DNA of 64,000 nt from Baylisascaris procyonis (Eukaryota > Nematoda > Chromadorea > Rhabditida > Ascarididae), in the NCBI GenBank assembly GCA_037389465.1, contig JAZARR010000188.1, positions 2,814,153 through 2,878,152 of the forward strand, in the 5' to 3' direction. Below, one piece after another: positions 60,001-64,000 of this stretch; position 1 is the stretch's first letter; each line of letters starts with the position of its first letter. A program made the translations under genes and the position numbers. Under the pieces are notes generated by a model. It was not told the DNA's origin and did not search any database. It worked only from the letters and a program-made list of their open reading frames with translations.

Positions 60001-63000
60001 AGGCTTAGGCTTAGGCTTAGGCTTAGGCTTAGGCTTAGGCTTAGGCTTAGGCTTAGGCTTAGGCTTAGGCTTAGGCTTAGGCTTAGGCTTAGGCTTAGGC
60101 TTAGGCTTAGGCTTAGGCTTAGGCTTAGGCTTAGGCTTAGGCTTAGGCTTAGGCTTAGGCTTAGGCTTAGGCTTAGGCTTAGGCTTAGGCTTAGGCTTAG
60201 GCTTAGGCTTAGGCTTAGGCTTAGGCTTAGGCTTAGGCTTAGGCTTAGGCTTAGGCTTAGGCTTAGGCTTAGGCTTAGGCTTAGGCTTAGGCTTAGGCTT
60301 AGGCTTAGGCTTAGGCTTAGGCTTAGGCTTAGGCTTAGGCTTAGGCTTAGGCTTAGGCTTAGGCTTAGGCTTAGGCTTAGGCTTAGGCTTAGGCTTAGGC
60401 TTAGGCTTAGGCTTAGGCTTAGGCTTAGGCTTAGGCTTAGGCTTAGGCTTAGGCTTAGGCTTAGGCTTAGGCTTAGGCTTAGGCTTAGGCTTAGGCTTAG
60501 GCTTAGGCTTAGGCTTAGGCTTAGGCTTAGGCTTAGGCTTAGGCTTAGGCTTAGGCTTAGGCTTAGGCTTAGGCTTAGGCTTAGGCTTAGGCTTAGGCTT
60601 AGGCTTAGGCTTAGGCTTAGGCTTAGGCTTAGGCTTAGGCTTAGGCTTAGGCTTAGGCTTAGGCTTAGGCTTAGGCTTAGGCTTAGGCTTAGGCTTAGGC
60701 TTAGGCTTAGGCTTAGGCTTAGGCTTAGGCTTAGGCTTAGGCTTAGGCTTAGGCTTAGGCTTAGGCTTAGGCTTAGGCTTAGGCTTAGGCTTAGGCTTAG
60801 GCTTAGGCTTAGGCTTAGGCTTAGGCTTAGGCTTAGGCTTAGGCTTAGGCTTAGGCTTAGGCTTAGGCTTAGGCTTAGGCTTAGGCTTAGGCTTAGGCTT
60901 AGGCTTAGGCTTAGGCTTAGGCTTAGGCTTAGGCTTAGGCTTAGGCTTAGGCTTAGGCTTAGGCTTAGGCTTAGGCTTAGGCTTAGGCTTAGGCTTAGGC
61001 TTAGGCTTAGGCTTAGGCTTAGGCTTAGGCTTAGGCTTAGGCTTAGGCTTAGGCTTAGGCTTAGGGCTTAGGCTAGGCTTAGGCTTAGGCTTAGCTTAGG
61101 CTAGGCTTAGGCTTAGGCTAGGCTTAGGCTTAGGCTAGGCTTAGGCTTAGGCTTAGGCTTAGGCTTAGGCTTAGGCTTAGGCTTAGGCTTAGGCTTAGGC
61201 TTAGGCTTAGGCTTAGGCTTAGGCTTAGGCTTAGGCTTAGGCTTAGGCTTAGGCTAGGCTTAGGCTTAGGCTTAGGCTTAGGCTTAGGCTTAGGCTTAGG
61301 CTTAGGCTTAGGCTTAGGCTTAGGCTTAGGCTTAGGCTTAGGCTTAGGCTTAGGCTTAGGCTTAGGCTTAGGCTTAGGCTTAGGCTTAGGCTTAGGCTTA
61401 GGCTTAGGCTTAGGCTTAGGCTTAGGCTTAGGCTTAGGCTTAGGCTTAGGCTTAGGCTTAGGCTTAGGCTTAGGCTTAGGCTTAGGCTTAGGCTTAGGCT
61501 TAGGCTTAGGCTTAGGCTTAGGCTTAGGCTTAGGCTTAGGCTTAGGCTTAGGCTTAGGCTTAGGCTTAGGCTAGGCTAGGCTTAGGCTTAGGCTTAGGCT
61601 TAGGCTTAGGCTTAGGCTTAGGCTTAGGCTTAGGCTTAGGCTTAGGCTTAGGCTTAGGCTTAGGCTTAGGCTTAGGCTTAGGCTTAGGCTTAGGCTTAGG
61701 CTTAGGCTTAGGCTTAGGCTTAGGCTTAGGCTTAGGCTTAGGCTTAGGCTTAGGCTTAGGCTTAGGCTTAGGCTTAGGCTTAGGCTTAGGCTTAGGCTTA
61801 GGCTTAGGCTTAGGCTTAGGCTTAGGCTTAGGCTTAGGCTTAGGCTTAGGCAGGCTTAGGCTTAGGCTTAGGCTTAGGCTTAGGCTTAGGCTTAGGCTTA
61901 GGCTTAGGCTTAGGCTTAGGCTTAGGCTTAGGCTTAGGCTTAGGCTTAGGCTTAGGCTTAGGCTTAGGCTTAGGCTTAGGCTTAGGCTTAGGCTTAGGCT
62001 TAGGCTTAGGCTTAGGCTTAGGCTTAGGCTTAGGCTTAGGCTTAGGCTTAGGCTTAGGCTTAGGCTTAGGCTTAGGCTTAGGCTTAGGCTTAGGCTTAGG
62101 CTTAGGCTTAGGCTTAGGCTTAGGCTTAGGCTTAGGCTTAGGCTTAGGCTTAGGCTTAGGCTTAGGCTTAGGCTTAGGCTTAGGCTTAGGCTTAGGCTTA
62201 GGCTTAGGCTTAGGCTTAGGCTTAGGCTTAGGCTTAGGCTTAGGCTTAGGCTTAGGCTTAGGCTTAGGCTTAGGCTTAGGCTTAGGCTTAGGCTTAGGCT
62301 TAGGCTTAGGCTTAGGCTTAGGCTTAGGCTTAGGCTTAGGCTTAGGCTTAGGCTTAGGCTTAGGCTTAGGCTTAGGCTTAGGCTTAGGCTTAGGCTTAGG
62401 CTTAGGCTTAGGCTTAGGCTTAGGCTTAGGCTTAGGCTTAGGCTTAGGCTTAGGCTTAGGCTTAGGCTTAGGCTTAGGCTTAGGCTTAGGCTTAGGCTTA
62501 GGCTTAGGCTTAGGCTTAGGCTTAGGCTTAGGCTTAGGCTTAGGCTTAGGCTTAGGCTTAGGCTTAGGCTTAGGCTTAGGCTTAGGCTTAGGCTTAGGCT
62601 TAGGCTTAGGCTTAGGCTTAGGCTTAGGCTTAGGCTTAGGCTTAGGCTTAGGCTTAGGCTTAGGCTTAGGCTTAGGCTTAGGCTTAGGCTTAGGCTTAGG
62701 CTTAGGCTTAGGCTTAGGCTTAGGCTTAGGCTTAGGCTTAGGCTTAGGCTTAGGCTTAGGCTTAGGCTTAGGCTTAGGCTTAGGCTTAGGCTTAGGCTTA
62801 GGCTTAGGCTTAGGCTTAGGCTTAGGCTTAGGCTTAGGCTTAGGCTTAGGCTTAGGCTTAGGCTTAGGCTTAGGCTTAGGCTTAGGCTTAGGCTTAGGCT
62901 TAGGCTTAGGCTTAGGCTTAGGCTTAGGCTTAGGCTTAGGCTTAGGCTTAGGCTTAGGCTTAGGCTTAGGCTTAGGCTTAGGCTTAGGCTTAGGCTTAGG

Positions 63001-64000
63001 CTTAGGCTTAGGCTTAGGCTTAGGCTTAGGCTTAGGCTTAGGCTTAGGCTTAGGCTTAGGCTTAGGCTTAGGCTTAGGCTTAGGCTTAGGCTTAGGCTTA
63101 GGCTTAGGCTTAGGCTTAGGCTTAGGCTTAGGCTTAGGCTTAGGCTTAGGCTTAGGCTTAGGCTTAGGCTTAGGCTTAGGCTTAGGCTTAGGCTTAGGCT
63201 TAGGCTTAGGCTTAGGCTTAGGCTTAGGCTTAGGCTTAGGCTTAGGCTTAGGCTTAGGCTTAGGCTTAGGCTTAGGCTTAGGCTTAGGCTTAGGCTTAGG
63301 CTTAGGCTTAGGCTTAGGCTTAGGCTTAGGCTTAGGCTTAGGCTTAGGCTTAGGCTTAGGCTTAGGCTTAGGCTTAGGCTTAGGCTTAGGCTTAGGCTTA
63401 GGCTTAGGCTTAGGCTTAGGCTTAGGCTTAGGCTTAGGCTTAGGCTTAGGCTTAGGCTTAGGCTTAGGCTTAGGCTTAGGCTTAGGCTTAGGCTTAGGCT
63501 TAGGCTTAGGCTTAGGCTTAGGCTTAGGCTTAGGCTTAGGCTTAGGCTTAGGCTTAGGCTTAGGCTTAGGCTTAGGCTTAGGCTTAGGCTTAGGCTTAGG
63601 CTTAGGCTTAGGCTTAGGCTTAGGCTTAGGCTTAGGCTTAGGCTTAGGCTTAGGCTTAGGCTTAGGCTTAGGCTTAGGCTTAGGCTTAGGCTTAGGCTTA
63701 GGCTTAGGCTTAGGCTTAGGCTTAGGCTTAGGCTTAGGCTTAGGCTTAGGCTTAGGCTTAGGCTTAGGCTTAGGCTTAGGCTTAGGCTTAGGCTTAGGCT
63801 TAGGCTTAGGCTTAGGCTTAGGCTTAGGCTTAGGCTTAGGCTTAGGCTTAGGCTTAGGCTTAGGCTTAGGCTTAGGCTTAGGCTTAGGCTTAGGCTTAGG
63901 CTTAGGCTTAGGCTTAGGCTTAGGCTTAGGCTTAGGCTTAGGCTTAGGCTTAGGCTTAGGCTTAGGCTTAGGCTTAGGCTTAGGCTTAGGCTTAGGCTTA
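57070..64000 (+). repeat. Telomere, (TTAGGC)n
   Basis: About 6.9 kb, roughly 1150 units of the nematode telomere hexamer, running off the right edge. The G-rich strand is the plus strand, so this is a right-hand chromosome end. Variant units are few and clustered. TAGGC occurs at about 57110 and 58559, GGGC-type at about 58323 and 58663-58676, a missing TT at about 58500, and TTTAGG at about 58879. TAGC-type units lie at about 58971-58984, a dense cluster at 61063-61137, and further variants at about 61253, 61571-61578 and 61851. Between them, 58985-61060 and 61860-64000 look free of variants. Confidence 0.98.

Overview
This is a nematode chromosome end. From about 57070 to the right edge the + strand is an almost unbroken (TTAGGC)n array. 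TTAGGC is the nematode telomere hexamer, and the G-rich strand runs toward the right edge, so the chromosome terminus lies to the right. The rest is AT-rich single-copy DNA. Its genes have many short exons and introns from 38 bp to about 2 kb, with TTTCAG-like acceptors. Acceptor-like AG sites just upstream of several start codons suggest SL trans-splicing. The species cannot be named from the sequence. There are no bacterial or plasmid features.

Layout, left to right. (1) 1-4685 (+): the 3' part of a CDC25 phosphatase gene, cut by the left edge. (2) 7769-9691 (+): a 185-residue protein of unknown function with a candidate PP1-docking motif. (3) 10469-16248 (+): a 421-residue coiled-coil, acidic/arginine-rich protein of unknown function, with one GC-AG intron and a KEN motif. 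(4) 18408-19228 (-): a GSKIP (GSK3-interacting protein) homologue. (5) 21423-27505: a tandem array of 212-bp units. It holds 27 near-identical tRNA-Arg(UCU)-like genes in perfect 212-bp register, flanked by decayed copies. (6) 30236-34574 (+): TFIIE beta subunit, seven exons. (7) 35408-42001 (-): a p50RhoGAP/ARHGAP1 homologue (SEC14 plus RhoGAP), eleven exons, convergent with TFIIE beta. (8) 43658-53579 (+): a neurochondrin-like gene, ten exons, divergent from the RhoGAP gene. (9) 53580-56938: a gene-poor subtelomere. (10) 56939-57069: degenerate telomere repeats, then the pure telomere.

The protein genes were assembled by hand from splice sites, reading phase and remembered family alignments. 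For the six genes whose start codon lies in the window, all proposed exons join in phase and the coding lengths divide by three. Four of them match known families well, and two are unassigned. The genes are housekeeping genes (cell cycle, basal transcription, Rho and GSK3 signalling) and do not form an evident shared pathway or operon.

The most unusual object is the tRNA array. Every one of the 27 copies has the same T6/T67 mismatch in the acceptor stem, while the D arm and anticodon arm are intact in all and the T arm in 18. A decayed copy at the left edge still has A6, which would pair with T67. Each unit also has a Pol III-type T run, a TATAAAAG box and a small hairpin in the spacer. Whether this is a working Arg-tRNA cluster, a tRNA-derived satellite or a source of a different RNA cannot be told from sequence alone.
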